64,000 nucleotides of DNA. It comes from Unio delphinus (taxonomy: Eukaryota > Mollusca > Bivalvia > Unionida > Unionidae). How positions within the stretch are numbered: the first letter of the stretch is position 1; the number at the start of each line of letters is the position of its first letter. The stretch is taken from contig JAQISU010000094.1 of the NCBI GenBank assembly GCA_029339505.1, positions 7,116,501 through 7,180,500 on the forward strand. The letters run 5' to 3'. Below are positions 35,771 to 47,304 of this stretch, in pieces. Both the position numbers and the translations under genes were made by a program. The notes below the pieces were generated by a model that saw nothing but the letters and a program-made list of their open reading frames with translations, did not search any database and was not told the origin of the DNA.

Positions 35771-36395
35771 AACATATGATCCTTTATAAAAATGAATCCT
35801 AAATCAAGCTTGCGCAAGCTAGTGATAGCTCATAGCACTCTTCTTATGATTTTAACTGTAGCTCGTAGCTCGCAGACTACATGGGAGCTCGCACTGAGCT
35901 CGCGGAAGTAATTTGGCTACATTCAAGTAAAGCTGCTCGTACGATCATGCTAGCAAACCCTGCAGATAAATTAATTATCTATAAAATGGATATCGTGAAA
36001 ATTTAATTACTAGAAAATGTAACATTTGTGCATAAAATCATTAATTTGCACATCAAAACAATAATCTTGACTTGTTTTGAAAAAGGTATTGAAATTCCAC
36101 TTCTAATAGTTATTACTGCAAGGTCGTCTAGTTGGTCACCCCTGGTAAAATAATAATAATAATAATAATGACTTTATTAAAAGAAGCTCATTTGGTCAGG
36201 CCTTCCCTCTACATTTACATTTGTACATGTATAGATATATATATGATGCACAGATTTTTACAAGATAAGGTGTCTTTAGACAATAAATGCTATTAAAACT
36301 AGATAATTGATCTATTGCAACAATAAAATATGTACAAAGCTTTAAGGATAAGTACATACAGGATTCATACAAAGAGTAGTAGTGAAAATGTGTAA

Positions 36396-36398
<3 letters not shown>

Positions 36399-36435
<37 letters not shown>
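36399..36435. repeat. (TA)n microsatellite
   Basis: About 17 TA units. Confidence 0.95.
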
Positions 36436-36437
<2 letters not shown>

Positions 36438-36502
36438 TTTATGTCTTCTATTTTGATGTACATGTCTGCATGGTCCAGACTTACTACATGAATGTATATT
36501 TA

Positions 36503-37057
36503 TCAGTCATATTCAACAGAATTGGGGGGCACACAAGCAAAAGCAGTGTTCTTGCCATCATTTAATTGGATATACACACACAAGTCTTTGACATTTGTAA
36601 TTGGAACTATTTTGTACTGCACATTCTTAGATTTCAAAGGGACTATATTAACAGGATTTTCATCAATCACGCCATTTTCAATTGAAACTTCAGTATTATT
36701 TCTCAGTTCCTTTATGATTACATAATATTGTGCTTGACACAAACAATCAATGGTACAATTTCTGTGACACTGTGTATAAACTTCAATATATTTTTCAACA
36801 CGGCCAAATTTTCTTGATTCATCATTTTCGTAGAAAATAACAGTGTACGAGTTTCGTTCTGAAACTGCAGAATACTGTAAAGATTGAAACAGAATTCCAT
36901 TTTTATACATCCTGCAGAAACAAAGCACTTTTTTAGGTTCATTAATGCCAAGGACTGAAGTTAAAAGGTTGAGCTGTTCATCTGAAAGTCTGTGTATTAC
37001 TCGACTACCTATAACACCAATACCGTTTTTTTCTCCGTATTTTGAACCAGATTACAG
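36503..37057 (-). pseudogene. Unrecognised coding remnant, 184 codons open
   Basis: The open minus-strand frame runs from just after a stop near 37058 to a stop at 36503, longer than the ATG-initiated part (36928-36503, 141 codons). The residues look like real protein with mixed composition: KYGEKNGIGVIGSRVIHRLS near the start, then FGRVEKYIEVYTQC, CLCQAQYYVIIKEL and, at the end, FACVPPNSVEYD. I have the impression of the C-terminal end of the large invertebrate proteins annotated as transposase-domain containing, but cannot confirm it. There is no start context and the upstream part is missing, so it is probably the 3' fragment of a transposon gene. It lies inside the GCTCG-flanked segment. 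Confidence 0.55.
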
Positions 37058-37364
37058 GTGTACGTTTTTTGTGCAAATTTTTTTTAAAATTTAAATATAA
37101 TTGTTAAAACTTCATTGCAATATTCAGTTTAGCATGGGCAGTCTGTTCCATTATGATAGCAATGTATCGCATGTATATAGAAATACAGTTCTTCAATATG
37201 ATTGGTTCATTTGAAATCGAGGCTACCATGCCTGTATTTACCCGCCATATTGCATTTTGCAAACAGTTACCGCTGTCGCTGTATCTCATCTTCGTAATAT
37301 GCAACTTCTAATCATGTTGAATAGGAAAGAAGAATAATTCAGAATTTTCTCCACGAAAGACAAG

Positions 37365-37540
37365 AAAACAGTTTGAATGACAATTGTGCCATCCTGTTTA
37401 GATTTGCGAAACAATCTGGTAAAGGAGAAAACTACGTTTTGCAAATTGTGTAATGTGATTTCGACACTGGGTGTGCAATACAAGAGCACCAAAAACCTAT
37501 TAAACATCAGCTTGCTGCTTCATCTGGTGTTTTTCAACAG
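37365..37540 (+). pseudogene. BED-type zinc-finger fragment of a hAT transposase
   Basis: The frame reads RNNLVKEKTTFCKLCNVIST and then YKSTKNLLN. The C-x2-C and the following T-x-NLL pattern match the BED fingers of hAT/ZBED proteins; the histidine pair would need a frameshift (CATCAG after AACAT). The next phrase, AGCACTGTG-AGA-AG-AGGCATCA, recurs at about 37868. No other transposase parts are seen. Confidence 0.5.
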
Positions 37541-37639
37541 ATTACACCAAGGAGCACTGTGAAGACAGTGAGGCATCAGAAACTTTGAAGGAGTTCAGCA
37601 GTATAATCAACAGCAAGTGTGGCTCAGCTAGACGTTACC

Positions 37640-38830
37640 TAAATGAAATGTGTTGATTTTAAAGACATTTTACTTCAAAACAGCTTACGATTTGGATTTA
37701 TTAAGTTATTTAAAAAGTCATGTGATCTTAAGTTTGTAGTCCATTCGTTTATTTTAATTGTATTTGATTCAAAAAACTAATTTTGTTGTTTTTAACACAA
37801 TCATAAAGCATGGAAGTTTCATTTTCCATTTATGACAATTACTTTTAGAGAGGTTGGTTCATTGAGCACTGTGGATAGAGATAGGCATCACCAGCTATGA
37901 ATGAATATCATCAACAGCAAGTACGGACTACCAGATGTTCCCAAATAAATTGACCATCCATTAATACATTATGCACAAATCTGGCAAAGAATGGCCCCCT
38001 CCCCCCATGCATACTTATTAAGACCTGCCCCACCTGTGTACATACTCTTGATGCCAAACCAAAGTTTGTTAGTGTCCGCTAAAATTCAAACAGACTGAAG
38101 CCAGTCTATCAGGTTACATATTAGTCAATTATTATAGAGGTTTCACACCCATCCACCCTATTTCTTATGCATACGTACATTATCAGTAGAAACACACACT
38201 ACACGCAAGCGTATACATTTTGGTTACCCCCCTCCATGTGTACGTACTAAATGGATGACCCCTAACGTAAATTTTTAAATGACCTTTAAACTTTGATTTT
38301 TTTCAGTCAGTTTGGTTTATTAAATTGTAAAATATCATCTGATATTAATTTTTCTAGTCAGTTTGTTGGTTTTATTTATTGTATTAGATTCTAAAACTTA
38401 TGTTTTTGTTTTTTTATAATTATTGAAATAAATAGAAATCTCACTTTACAATTTATGATTATTCTTGTTATAATTACTTTTTTATTGGTTGTTGGTTCAT
38501 CATAAAAGGCATTGCTTTTATCCATTCCGAGAATTGGAACAATTAATACAAAGAGATATATCAAAACTAAAGCACCAATGAGGAAAACAAATATATTTTG
38601 GTGAAAAATGAATACAAGCTCATTACGTGCTATCAACCATTTAAGAAAAAAAAACATTAGCTGTAAGATTTTAGTTTTGTTTCATAATTTGTATTGCGTT
38701 GCATTTGGTGAGAGTTCACTGTATTTATTTATATGAAGCTTGATCTTCCCCATTGATCGACCAGGGACTGCAAAGTTTGCTGTATAAAGGTCTCAATTTA
38801 AGTGACTAGCTAACCACAAGCTTGTATTGA
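37640..38830. other. AT-rich interior of the GCTCG-flanked segment
   Basis: No coding of note. Open frames are short and low in complexity. Confidence 0.45.
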
Positions 38831-39222
38831 ACTCGTTACAATTCATTACGAGCCTGCTACTTTGCATGTACGAGCTCGTGCTGATCTTGCAATGATAATA
38901 CAAGCTCGTTGCGTGGTATCAACCAGCTAGTACAAGCTGGTTCACAGCCCGTGATGAGCTTGTATGCTCATTGCGAACTCGCACGTGCTTGACAGTGCCT
39001 CACGAGCTTGCGTGCTTATTGCTAGCTGGCGTGAGCAAAATTTCAGCGAGCTTGCTATATGCACGCGCCGAGCGTGTTTAATGCTCGTACGAGTCTGCCA
39101 CGACTTCATAATCGTTTCAAATCAGAACTCTAGTGCAATACAGTGAAGACGTGGGCTCGCATGTGCGAAGTTGCAGCAAGCTCATATACTGTCTTGAAAT
39201 AAGCTCGCGATTTTTATAAGGG

Positions 39223-39595
39223 ATGCTTGACCAAGCATCCAAAAAGATGTCTAGCAGGAAAGGGTACGAGTCCCAAGGACTGTCTCATTTGCTCTTCATT
39301 AACCCTTTTAAGCTACCACTGCTGTGTTGCCTGTAAATGGCTATTCAATCCCAAGGCCACATACATGCCATGTCAATAACACTTGTTTAGTCCCCACTGT
39401 AGTGCAACATAGATGCATACATTACAGCTATGTTAACTGAATGTTCATTGGTTGACAGTACCAATCTTTACATATTTTTGATTATCATAATGAATGAGAG
39501 AACTATTTACTCAACATTTGGATAAAGTTGTAAATGTGGTCAGATAAATGTAGACTTTTCTGCTCTTTATGAAACACATGTACAGTACATTAGTG
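39223..39595. other. Intron 2 sequence, no gene
   Basis: Nothing recognised. Confidence 0.45.
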
Positions 39596-39599
39596 ATCA

Positions 39600-40535
39600 A
39601 TTTGGAATTTTAACGCAGCTTTAACAATTTATCAATCATTTTGCTATGATGTGTGCATTGTAGCAGTTTTTAGTGATGTCTAGCACTGGGGCATGATGCC
39701 AGACATGTAGCATCATGTCTCACCCAGTCACATGATCATGACACCAGGCCAACCAATTCTAATCTTAATGCTGAGTGAGTGCCTTGTAGTGATGGGAATC
39801 GGTCATAAATTCATAATTGATAATCGGTTTTCTTTAACCAACTGATCATCGATTATAATCAGTTAATAAGATAAAAGTTTAATTTTTGTTAAACAGTTAT
39901 ATCTTTGATCAAGAGTTCAGTATGTTTATAAATGTACAGGAGTAAATCTTTTAATGACACATATACTTTAACCTGACAATAATATTACATTGGTGTTACT
40001 TTTGTTCTACAACTTTGTTAAATTTTACACAACTTTTTATGGCTGATCAGTCATATGCAACTGAAATACTGCTACAATCCCCCGAAATTCTTTCATTCAC
40101 ATGTGATGTGTCCATAACTTAAAGTACAGAACGACAGGTTTTTCTTGTTTGTCATTGTTTATAAATACTACAAAAGATGTTGCAATTTAACTGAAACAAA
40201 TCAACAAGTTAACAACTTGATCATGTAATAATGACTATATGTTCCTAATTATGAATCATGAGGTTTCATATTTGTAGTTGTGATGGGAATGAATAAATTT
40301 CAGGTCAACTTTAGCGGCTGGGAGTTTTACTAACCTTTGTGCTTTGCATACATCTAAAAAGTAGTCTCCTTTTACACATAATCGATTATGGAGTTCACAA
40401 TTGATTATGTTATCAACCAACTGATGATCGATTATGACCGATAATCGGAACAACACTAGTGCCTAGCAAGGCAGCTGTTTAGTACCATTTTTTAAAGTTT
40501 TGATATGACTTGGCCAGGGTTTGAACCTGCCAAAG
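39600..40535 (-). mobile_element. SINE family 1, minus orientation, split by a hAT MITE
   Basis: Body at 39600-39786 (GTGATGTCTAGCACTGGGGC, then CACCCAGTCACATGATCATG). It is interrupted by the MITE and resumes with GTGCCTAGCAAGGCAGCTGT up to GCCAGGGTTTGAACC (B box region). The outer tRNA head has decayed. Confidence 0.85.
39787..40458. mobile_element. hAT MITE copy 3 (672 bp), inserted in a SINE
   Basis: Ends TAGTGATGGGAATCGG and, reversed, TAGTGTTGTTCCGATTATCG. The target duplication is GTGCCTTG/GTGCCTAG (39779-39786 and 40459-40466), 7 of 8 identical. It keeps the 66-codon frame from its right tip (40456-40256) in the same reading as copy 2, with substitutions. Confidence 0.95.
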
Positions 40536-40539
40536 CAAA

Positions 40540-42040
40540 GTAACATCGTACTGTCAGGAATTATGTATTTATAGACTTACAATAAGTCACTGATAGCAAG
40601 CTGCTCCTTATATCCAAATATTTAGTTTTGTGGCTATTTGTTGTGAAATTTGTAGCTCTTTTAGTATGTGTAAAGTGCTTAATTTGGAATTACATGTAGT
40701 TCATAAGAAAATATTTTACAAGTAATTTTCCACTCAATATAACATTTTATAAATTTTAATACACATTAAACATTACAAAAGTTTGTGTGTCTGTGAAGAC
40801 TGGATAGGCTATAATGTGGTTATAGAATTTACGCTTTGTGTATCATGGTTTGCATACTACAGATTGATCTGTGCCTGACCATAACAGCAATATCTTAAGT
40901 CTATAGAAAGGTCTTCATGGAATGATTACTGAGGTACACTAGTTTCAATTGTAAGCAATGGTTAGCCACAGTGCAGGGAGAAATTATTTTCAGTCTGCCC
41001 CCAGCCCCTCCCCCCAACCATTGAGTGGTGAGGATCAGATAGATGAGCCGATGTAGAGGGTAACTAAACCTCAGCGAGCAACAAGCAGGGGCACAGAAGC
41101 TGGAGGGAAGAGGGAGACGAGGTCTGTAGAGTAGAACAGTAAAAATCTTTAGAAAAAGCAGAAATCCAGAAGGTGGCGCTGATCAATGAAGAGTGCAAAG
41201 CATCTGACACTTGAATTACCCCATGTTGGTTAGCCTCCAAGAACTGACTGCTCTGAATGGCCGAATGTATTGGGTTTTCATTTGGCTTTTGAAATGCCAT
41301 TTCAACTATAACTTTTAAATTACAAATATGATCTTTCTTGAGCCACAGTTAAAAAACACAATGAATTTGTGGAAATATTATTTCAGATCACAAAATTATT
41401 AAAGGGTAACATGTACTTATGGACTTATTTACATTTTTTAGAAACATTATGTACACTCATTACACAAAATTTCAAACTTGAATTAAGTAAACAATTTAAA
41501 CCTGATAAATTACTACAATTAAAATATGTGGCTAACACACAATTAGCCATTACAGAAAGCCCAAGATAGAGAACTAGGTGGAAATTGATTCAAAGTACAT
41601 GATTGACATTTCAGTTTGTGATCGCATGCTGCTTTTGTATCGCTGGAATGCATTTTCCAAACCTGACCTCAAGCAGACATTATGTGTATCACCTTAAATT
41701 CGAATATTAGTAAGCAGTCCACATAGTTTATAACTCATTGCACATATGCAATGTTAATTCAAGATCAGTAAGTCAGTGCAGGATTCATATTGAATAAAAT
41801 GAATAAAGTAAAAAACATCATGCTTGTCTAATTCCCCAACCAGAGCATACTTACAGAAAATGTATGCATCACAACATTTTGCTTGCATGTGTTTCTCAAA
41901 CTTTGAATAATATTTTTGTGGATAGATATTTTTGTTTATGAGTAAACAGAAAACTAACCATGAAAAGGATTATTGAGCATAACAAGGTACATTATATACT
42001 CGCTAGTAAGTCAAAAACTACAAACAACACAAATTCAAAC
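40540..42040. other. Intron 2 AT-rich DNA, no gene
   Basis: A frame at 41300-41064 (minus, 78 codons) is richer in G+C than its surroundings, but I do not recognise it. Otherwise nothing. Confidence 0.45.
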
Positions 42041-42042
42041 TT

Positions 42043-42195
42043 GCAATGGCATGATCTGCCACCAGACCTGGGTCTATGCAGTTTGAAATGAGTAATCTGG
42101 AGAACACAGTGCCTGATTTGTTGACACAGAATGCAATGTTATATCAGGGTCTATTTTATTTGCAGTTGGTCTCCACTGTATCATATGTTAACTGT
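42043..42195. repeat. Old dispersed repeat Q (piece)
   Basis: Shares CAGACCTGGGTCTATGCAGT and TTGCAGTTGGTCTCCACTGT-like phrases with 34605-34770. Confidence 0.4.
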
Positions 42196-42589
42196 CTCTC
42201 GGCAAGGCATTTACTCCAACTACCTCGGTACAAAATAGTCATTAACATTAATTAGTCAATACATCCAAGTAGCAAATATAGTGGACAGTGATCCAAACTA
42301 ATTCACCCAAACTTCTGTTTATCTTAATGTTTTCTGTCTCTCTCTCACATCCCCCTCCCTATGGAATTTTGATGAAAGTCAAATTCTATAATGTTCTATC
42401 ATATGTGATTTAAAAAAAATCAACAATACTTATCTGCATGACACATCTTGTTTTCCCAAAGCAAATTATATGCCTGCAAAATTGTGTCTCCTTATAGGCA
42501 GGTCCTAACACTGACCTACAGGTCTCAATGAAATGGACATTTGATCAAGTGGTCTTCAACTAAACATTATTTTCCTCTGCAACTTACCG

Positions 42590-43460
42590 TGATAATGACC
42601 TCTGACCTTCACATTCCAGAATCTTTATGTTTCTATATTACTCTAAGTATAAGCCATCCATAAAGCTTGGCCAAGGAACTTACTCTACAGCAGAAAGCAT
42701 TCCCCATATGCCTATTTTTACAAATATTATTGCTGTGGTACAATGACAGTGACCATTAATTTTTCGACTCCAAAATTTCTAAGTTTCTTTCATAGCCATC
42801 CACAAACTTTAGAAAATGTACATGGTCTAGAACTAAAGCTAATATTCATAAAACATTTTTGTTCTTTCTTCAGTCTGAGCAAACTTGACCTTTGACAAAA
42901 ATACCAACAAGCAATGTTCAAAATCAGAGTATAAAGTTATCTACAAATTCTGGCAAAGATATGTGGTTTTGATACAAATTTTTGTTCAGAAATCTCTCTT
43001 ATAGCTCTACCATGGTTACCAACACACTGACCCAAAATTGACAGGGTCATTCTTACCCAATGTTAGCCTTCCACAAAGTTTGGCAGAGGTTTGTGATTTA
43101 AAACTATAATGTCACAGTGCATGAACCATGTCTTCCTTCTGTCTCAGTGACCTTGATCTACGAGCTTTCGACCCCAAAATGAACAGGCCATTACCTTACA
43201 CCAACAACAATTCACAATGTTTTTTCCAGGAATGAGATTTAGAATTAATGTTTTGTGCAGAAACCGTTTTTATCTTTCAGTTAATGAGATCCTCACCTTT
43301 GACCCCAAAATAGGGTTTGTTTTTAACCCAAGGTACAAGCCATTCCAAAAAATCATCTATGTTTGTGATGCAAAACTGAACTGTGCAGAAGCCATTTTTC
43401 ACCCTTCCACCAGTGACCTTGACCAAAGAACTCAAAATTAATAGTCTTCCTTACCCCAAG
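42590..43460. repeat. Degenerate satellite, about 135-bp unit, seven copies
   Basis: A GTGACCTTGACC...GACCCCAAAAT phrase recurs at about 42604, 42751, 42888, 43024, 43149, 43287 and 43413. Each is followed by words like CAAGCCATCCACAAAGTTTG and GCAGAAACC-TTTTT. The same type of tandem repeat, rich in TGACCTTTGACC, is common in bivalve genomes to my knowledge. Copies are about 60-70% alike. An open frame at 43217-43441 is a by-product. Confidence 0.75.
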
Positions 43461-43539
43461 TACAAACCATAAACAATGTTCTTTAACTGAAGAAAGTTGA
43501 AAACCACCAGTTATTGCACAGTAAGAAATGGACATTTGT

Positions 43540-43565
43540 ATACATATACATTTGTATACATATAC

Positions 43566-43624
<59 letters not shown>

Positions 43625-43672
43625 ATACATATACATGTATATGTATACATATGTATACATATCTTTATAACA
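43540..43672. repeat. (TA)n tract flanked by GTATACATATACAT repeats
   Basis: About 25 TA units (43571-43620) with TTTGTATACATATACAT on both sides. The whole block is nearly self-complementary and could extrude a hairpin. Confidence 0.9.
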
Positions 43673-44109
43673 CAATACACTGGGCCTCACAGAGTGTATA
43701 AACAAAACTAGAGAATCTCCTGCACATTTTCATTCATTTCAAAAGACTCGCATGACTGGTACTGAGTCCTAGTTTAACATATGTAATCTTGTAATTTCTT
43801 AATATGGATCATCACAGTCTCACCAATCTGAAGCCAACTGTTTCCACCAAAACGTACGCTCAGCTTAGGCACAGAAGTATGATTACCCTTTTTAAGATCA
43901 AATTGTTTTGGTGGCAATTTGTTTATATTTTATATTTTTCAGAAAATGGGGCAACAATAAGATCAGTTACAACAAAACAAATTTCTACATGTTTTCAGTG
44001 AAGACATTTTATTAAAAAATGGCTAAAAATGAAAGTTGGCAAAAATCCGCAAGCAAAGTGCTTTCATCAAGTATGCACGGAGGCAGCCCATGGAGTCCGT
44101 CATTGAAAA

Positions 44110-44595
44110 GTAGCCCAGAGTACTGTACCAATTTTGTGTTTGTGCATATGTTCATGACATATTGGTACAATGTGAGAGTACTGTCAAGAGTAACTACTAG
44201 GTTTCATACTGATTGTGTGAATTTAATGTTTGTGTTGCTGGTATTTATTGTTTGAGGTAAAGGATGTGAATTAGAAGTCTTTTTATTGTGGTCAGAATGG
44301 CCTCATTATCATTCATCTGCAGCTTGTTGCATGTCATCCTTGATTTCACATAAGAAATGCATCTCTTTACTCCCTGGATAAAAGCATCAACTTCAGTGGG
44401 AGGGCTAGATTTGTATATTTGGGTGTCATCAGAGTAAAAATTGAGACAATGGATGATGATCTATGACACTTGTGAGTGTACAGAATGAAGATAACAGGTC
44501 CAAATACAGACACCTGTGAAACACCACAACATAGATCAACTGGACTAGAGTGTATTCCATTTGCATATACAATTTGTGTCCAGATGGAAGTGAAT
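44110..44595 (-). mobile_element. CR1-like LINE fragment A
   Basis: Minus orientation. Matches the 31.3-32.0 kb relic through GTTTCATACTGATTGTGTGA, GAATGGCCTCA, CATTCATCTGCAGCTTGTTG, GATTTGTATATTTGGGTG and the segment before CACCTGTGAAACACCAC. It covers the reverse transcriptase region just after the catalytic motif. Many stops. Confidence 0.8.
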
Positions 44596-44940
44596 TACAA
44601 ACGTCCAGTCTGGATAGTACTAAGGAACATACAAGTGTGTTAGTAGCATCAACTTAAAGAAAACTGTGAATGGCACTGATGCATTTCAGTTTAAGATAAC
44701 CAGCCTTCCAGATGTTGATTGTAATGATAGTGTACTGTCTTGAATGACATTTACTGTGTAATGTTTACTGTGTAATTTTAATGCTGGTATTGTTGATACT
44801 AATTGGTTGAGGTAATGATGTGAATGAGAAAGTCTTTGAATGGCGACCAGTATGGTTTCAGTTTTATCATCATTCATCTGATGCTTGTTACGTGTCGTCC
44901 ATGACTTCACATTGAAAATACTCCTCTTTAATTATGTCTT
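44596..44940 (-). mobile_element. CR1-like LINE fragment B, adjacent and more diverged
   Basis: Same orientation and same part of the LINE as fragment A (frame 44910-44686 contains HQMNDDKTETILVA, equivalent to the sequence at 44.3 and 31.7 kb), but more diverged. Either two insertions side by side or an old partial tandem duplication. Confidence 0.75.
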
Positions 44941-44984
44941 GCTTGGTAGCCTCAATCTTTAGTTACGACTTAAAGAGAATTTTC

Positions 44985-45205
44985 ATTAACCATCAATTCA
45001 ATGGAATTAAAATTGATCGCCAATCCAATGGGATTCTAATTGATCATCAATCCAATGGAATTCTAATTTAAATGATAATTAGTCTATTTGATCATCAGTT
45101 CAAGGTGATTGTAATTGATCATCAGTCCAATAAGGATTTTATCTGGTCATCAGTCTCAAAGGATCTGTAGTGATTATCAGTCCATTGAATCAATGATAAG
45201 CAGTA
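44985..45205. repeat. Degenerate minisatellite, about 33-36 bp unit
   Basis: Repeats of AATTGATCATCAATCCAATG with GGATTCTA, six loose copies. Confidence 0.8.
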
Positions 45206-45209
45206 ACTG

Positions 45210-46200
45210 ACCATTGTCAGCAGGTGAATTATGTATACTCAATAAAAAATTATGATTTTGAATGACCTGAAATAAATCCATCATATCATGCTATAACAGA
45301 AAGATACTGCTGAATGAGACCAGACTATCTACAAGTTGGGCTGTGTAACCAGTGCTAGATTAACTAATTATGACAGCTGCAACTGGTTCTTGTTCTAATT
45401 GTGTTCAATGGCAAAACTTGAAACTATCAGCTAGCACGATTACCAGTTACAATGACAGAATTAAAGAATTATGTTAACAGAAAAGTTACATGAACAAAGT
45501 AAATTTTCATTTTGTAAGATTAGAATGATTCTCTTTCATTAAAAAAAGATACATTGATGTGCATTAACAGGAAATTTGCTGTTGCACATTTTTTTTTGTA
45601 AGACAGTGCAAATCAAGGATTTCAACTGGTAAGATGTTGTAAAAAGTTGCATAATGCAACTTCGCAAGTTTAAGTCCTGCCAACCCATTACACCTCTGAA
45701 CAGCTACAATCCAGAATATGTGCATCAAGTTGATGTCCCAAATTTTTCCCACAGAAGTTGACAAAAGTTGCAGTTTCTTCTGAATAAATTATGGCAAGTG
45801 CTGAACTAACCTGTACAAGTAAAACTGATGTTGGCGCAAGAGCCCATATTATACGTAGTGGAAAGAAAGAAACAAAACTGAATATTGCAAGTTTTCCTTG
45901 TATAGACCAATACAAAGTAAATACAAATTGTTGCCTACTGACTTTTTTATAATGTATAACTTTGAACACATAACAATCCTCTCCAACATCTAGTAAATTT
46001 AATTAAAATAAGATCAAAAGGCTTACAATAGCAGTAAGCAATCCACATTCACTTTTTAACATCCAAAGACCTGTTTCTAAAATGCTTAAATACATATCCA
46101 CACTAACGTATGCATAATCTGTTAAAATATATGGCACTATAAAAATGATTCTTTTCCCATTTTCACTAAAAGAAAAATGAAATATTTCTTCATTGTAATA
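45210..46200. other. Intron 2 AT-rich DNA, no gene
   Basis: Frames at 45564-45969 (minus) have no family similarity. Confidence 0.45.
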
Positions 46201-46229
46201 CTAAAGAAGGTGGAGCATAAACATGTAAT

Positions 46230-47304
46230 GATGTTTATCATGCATATACAACATTCCCTCATTATAATACATATACAATATTCCCTCACTGTAATACTGT
46301 CCATTGAAGACCGTGAATCAAACATATACAATATTTCCTCATTATTATAGTCAATTGTAGACAGTATAAACTTGTAATGGTGTTCATCATACATCTACAA
46401 TATTCCTTCATTGTAATACATCTACAATATTCCTTCATTGCAATACATCTACAATATTCTCTCATTGTAATACATATAAAACATTCCCTCATTATAATAC
46501 ATATACAATATTCCCTCACTGTAATACTGTCCATTGAAGACCGTGAATCAAACATATACAATATTTCCTCATTATTATAGTCCATTGTAGACAGTATAAA
46601 CTTGTAATGGTGTTCATCATACATCTACAATATTCCTTCATTGTAATACATCTACAATATTCCTTCATTATAATACATCTACAATATTCCCTCATTGTAA
46701 TACATCTACAATATTCTCTCATCATAATGCATCTACAATATTCTCACATTATAATACATCTACAATATTCCTTCATTGTAATACATCTACAATATTCCCT
46801 CATTGTAATACATCTACAATATTCTCTCATCATAATGCATCTACAATATTCTCACATTATAATACATCTACAATATTCCTTCATTGTAATACATCTACAA
46901 TATTCCCTCATTATAATACATATACAATATTCTCATTATAATACATCTACAATATTCCCTCATTGTAATACATATACAATATTCCTTCATTGTAATACAT
47001 CTACAATATTCACTCATTGTAATACATCTACAATATTCCTTCACTGCAAAACATCTACAATATTCCCTCATTATAATACATATACAATATTCTCACATTA
47101 TAATACATCTACAATATTCCCTCATTGTAATACATCTACAATATTCTCTCATTATAATACATATACAATATTCCTTCATTGTAATACATCTACAATATTC
47201 ACTCATTGTAATACATATACAATATTATCTCATATTAATACATCTACAATATTCCTTCATTGTAATACATCTACAATATTCCCTCACTATAATACATATA
47301 CAAT
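46230..47304. repeat. Satellite of 27-bp units, left segment, with a 230-bp higher-order block
   Basis: The unit is TACATCTACAATATTCCTTC then ATTGTAA. The first part contains a larger repeat: a block starting ACATTCCCTCATTATAATAC at 46251 recurs at 46481 and includes a non-unit stretch (CCATTGAAGACCGTGAATCA). Since 27 is a multiple of three, a 259-codon frame runs through it; it is not a credible protein. Confidence 0.96.

Larger units (their letters stand above)
35780..39222. mobile_element. Possible DNA transposon with GCTCG-rich ends (composite, boundaries uncertain)
   Basis: Left edge CCTTTATAAAAAT (35781) and right edge, reversed, CCCTTATAAAAAT (39210-39222) form a short inverted pair. 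Just inside each lie clusters of GCTCG, AGCTCG and CGAGC words: 35815-35945 (about seven) and 38840-39215 (about a dozen, many as CACGAGCTTGCG, TACGAGCTCGTG). These are locally rich in C, G and CpG within AT-rich DNA. Such iterated subterminal motifs are a hallmark of some cut-and-paste transposons as transposase binding sites. Inside is a 184-codon frame of unknown family. No target duplication is convincing. This is inference. Confidence 0.45.
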
